From the NCBI GenBank assembly GCA_027442615.1, contig DAIBBI010000011.1, positions 1 through 23,723 on the forward strand: a stretch of DNA of 23,723 nucleotides, read 5' to 3'. Origin of the DNA: JAJZRV01 sp027442615 (GTDB lineage Bacteria; Pseudomonadota; Gammaproteobacteria; Burkholderiales; Ferrovaceae). The notes under the pieces were generated by a model. It was not told the DNA's origin, ran no database searches, and was given only the letters and a program-made list of their open reading frames with translations. Numbering within the stretch: the stretch's first letter is position 1; each line of letters begins with the position of its first letter. Positions 22,156 to 23,723 of the stretch are shown one piece after another. Position numbers and translations under genes: made by a program.

Positions 22156-23484
22156 ATGCAAACAGAAGTCAAAGGCAAGATCGCATACGCCGTGATCGCA
22201 GCCGTGCAGTTGCCCAACGTGAACGACATCGAGTTTGAGGCGTCTTTGGCCGAATTGCGCGACTTGGCAAAAACCCTGGGATACAAGGTTGTGCACACCT
22301 TTACGCAAAAGCGCGCCGCCTATGAGACGTCGGCATATCTGGGGCCGGGCAAGCGAGCGGAGATACGCGACTTCATCATCGAATCCGAGGCACCTGACTT
22401 CGGCAACGGCCCCATTGAAATGGCATTCGTGGATCATGAAATTTCTCCATCCCAGGCACGCAACCTCGAAAACGACATTGGTTGCGATGTGATGGACCGT
22501 ACCATGGTCATTCTCGGCATATTCCATCGCAACGCGCGTTCTCGCGCTGCAAAGGCACAGGTGGAAATTGCCCGGCTGGGTTACATGGCTCCCCGCCTGC
22601 GCGAAATGGCCAAGCTTGCCGGACCGCAAGGACGGCAGCGCAGCGGCACCGGCGGCCGCGGTTCAGGCGAATCGCATACCGAACTGGACAAACGAAAAAT
22701 TCGTGACCGCATCGCCGAATTGCAGCAGGAAATTACCGCAATGGACGTGGAGCGCAAGACGCAGCGCTCGCGGCGACAGGAACGCCAAGGGCTGGCTAGC
22801 GTGGCGCTGGTGGGCTACACGAATGCTGGAAAATCCACCCTGATGCGCGCACTGACCGGCAGCGAGGTATTGGTGGAAAACAAGCTCTTCGCCACGCTCG
22901 ACACCACCGTACGCGCGCTTCATCCTGAGACCGTGCCTCACGTGCTGGTCAGCGACACAGTGGGCTTCATCAAGAACCTGCCTCATGGACTGGTTGCCTC
23001 GTTCAAGTCAACGCTCGAGGAGGCCCTTGATGCTTCGCTGCTGCTTCACGTCATCGATGCCAGCGACCCAGGGTTTGAACGCCAGCTCGAAGTCACCGAC
23101 AAGGTACTCGCCGAGATCGGCGCGCAGGCCGTACCCCGCATTCGAGTATTCAACAAGATAGATCAGGTAGGCGAGGCCGCGGCGCAAGCTGAAAGCAAAG
23201 CCAGGCTGCGCGCACAGTACCCGGATTGCGTCGTCATGAGCGCGCGCCACAGTGGCGATGTGGCCATGCTGCATAAGGCCATTGTCGCATTTTTCCAGAA
23301 GGACCTCATGGAAACCGAGTTTTTCCTTCCCTGGTCTGCTCAGAAAATGCGCAGTGAAATTTTTTCGGGCTGCGAGGTGCTGGAAGAGCGCGCAGACGCT
23401 GAAGGAGCGTTCCTGCGCGTGCGCGGAACGCGAGCAGTGCTGGAAGTCTTGGCTTCCAGACTTGCTGTAAACACCACTGCATAG
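22156..23484 (+). CDS. hflX: ribosome-associated GTPase HflX
   Basis: HflX binds the 50S subunit and rescues or splits stalled ribosomes under stress. The 442-residue protein has the N-terminal HflX domain with the signature SAYLGPGKRAEI (59-70) and HNARSRAAKAQVEIARL, then a coiled-coil linker (about 180-210). The G domain follows: GYTNAGKS (220-227, G1), DTVGF (267-271, G3), NKID (333-336, G4) and SAR (362-364, G5). The length is close to E. coli HflX (426 aa). ATG 22156 has no clear Shine-Dalgarno. It stands apart from hfq, which often precedes it elsewhere. A 199-bp AT-rich gap follows before the partial integrase. Confidence 0.97.
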   Translation: MQTEVKGKIAYAVIAAVQLPNVNDIEFEASLAELRDLAKTLGYKVVHTFTQKRAAYETSAYLGPGKRAEIRDFIIESEAPDFGNGPIEMAFVDHEISPSQARNLENDIGCDVMDRTMVILGIFHRNARSRAAKAQVEIARLGYMAPRLREMAKLAGPQGRQRSGTGGRGSGESHTELDKRKIRDRIAELQQEITAMDVERKTQRSRRQERQGLASVALVGYTNAGKSTLMRALTGSEVLVENKLFATLDTTVRALHPETVPHVLVSDTVGFIKNLPHGLVASFKSTLEEALDASLLLHVIDASDPGFERQLEVTDKVLAEIGAQAVPRIRVFNKIDQVGEAAAQAESKARLRAQYPDCVVMSARHSGDVAMLHKAIVAFFQKDLMETEFFLPWSAQKMRSEIFSGCEVLEERADAEGAFLRVRGTRAVLEVLASRLAVNTTA

Positions 23485-23644
23485 TGACACGATACCATTG
23501 GCGGAGAGGGCGTCCCCCATTATTGATCTTCCATGATACTTTCTGTTCCCATTTGATGACCATATAAACCTAGTATTTACGCCATTCTCTGCCAATCTAT
23601 TGTTTTTCTACATATCAGGGCATATCATCTAGTTGTAAGTTTTT

Positions 23645-23666
23645 TGTTGGTCTGGATGTTGGTCTG
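23645..23666 (+). repeat. two tandem TGTTGGTCTG repeats upstream of the integrase
   Basis: TGTTGGTCTG occurs at 23645-23654 and again at 23657-23666, a 12-bp period, 17 bp before the integrase start. Short direct repeats here could be integrase arm-type or attachment-flanking sites. The 199-bp gap from hflX (23485-23683) is notably AT-rich and otherwise shows no gene. Confidence 0.6.
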
Positions 23667-23683
23667 ATCTGAGGGAATGCAAA

Positions 23684-23723
23684 ATGCCGAAAATTGCCAA
23701 GGAACTGGGGCCGCTTGCAGTGT
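23684..23723 (+). CDS. probable tyrosine-type integrase, N-terminus only
   Basis: The first 13 codons read MPKIAKELGPLAV, which resembles the N-terminus of DUF4102-type phage/island tyrosine integrases (MPKxAKELxxLAVSRL). A good ribosome-binding site GAGGGA (23671-23676) lies 7 nt upstream of ATG 23684. The gene runs off the right edge, so no catalytic residues are visible. If correct, a prophage or genomic island starts here, downstream of hflX, and the upstream direct repeats may mark its attachment region. Confidence 0.6.
   Translation, partial: MPKIAKELGPLAV

Overview
The window looks like chromosome of a betaproteobacterium with moderate GC content. The protein set points there: AceK, oxalyl-CoA decarboxylase, a DsrC-family protein, DUF2844/DUF3443 lipoproteins and OmpW. 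The 16S rRNA 5' end and rRNA leader fit. A sulfur- or iron-oxidising Nitrosomonadales-type organism is possible, but this is inference. No insertion sequence or CRISPR array is visible. The only mobile-element signal is an integrase start cut by the right edge.

Left end (1-2240). The 5' tip of a 16S rRNA gene, its leader with a boxA-like antiterminator and an initiator tRNA-fMet gene read leftward. They appear to share one strong promoter whose -35 box lies inside the last codons of aceK (isocitrate dehydrogenase kinase/phosphatase). An MFS transporter diverges from aceK.

Signalling block (3417-8595). A minus-strand operon encodes a small HPt protein, a hybrid PAS histidine kinase, a rhomboid protease and a DUF3293 protein. 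It diverges from an OmpR-type response regulator, which is followed by an OmpW-type porin. Together these could form a complete His-Asp-His-Asp phosphorelay. A secreted hypothetical protein is convergent with ompW.

Envelope/sulfur block (8720-12313). A tightly coupled plus-strand operon runs from a DsrC-like protein lacking the C-terminal redox cysteine, through DUF2844 and DUF3443 (the latter with pepsin-like motifs), to DUF423. A secreted protein with GGGMGP repeats, a PF04020 membrane protein and a small lipoprotein follow.

Transport and oxalate block (12353-18868). A DMT-family permease and a cation diffusion facilitator form a minus-strand pair. Next comes oxalyl-CoA decarboxylase (oxc). 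It is separated from a divergent periplasmic haem-c/beta-propeller-like protein by 421 bp. That interval holds two FNR/CRP-type boxes exactly 40 bp apart; one lies at the class II distance from a candidate oxc -10 box. This is the most striking regulatory structure in the window.

Right end (18984-23723). A Cys-rich hypothetical protein, a secreted hypothetical protein, an outer-membrane barrel protein, a YidH-like protein, pirin and HflX are followed by the first 13 codons of a probable tyrosine integrase. This suggests that a genomic island begins at the right edge.
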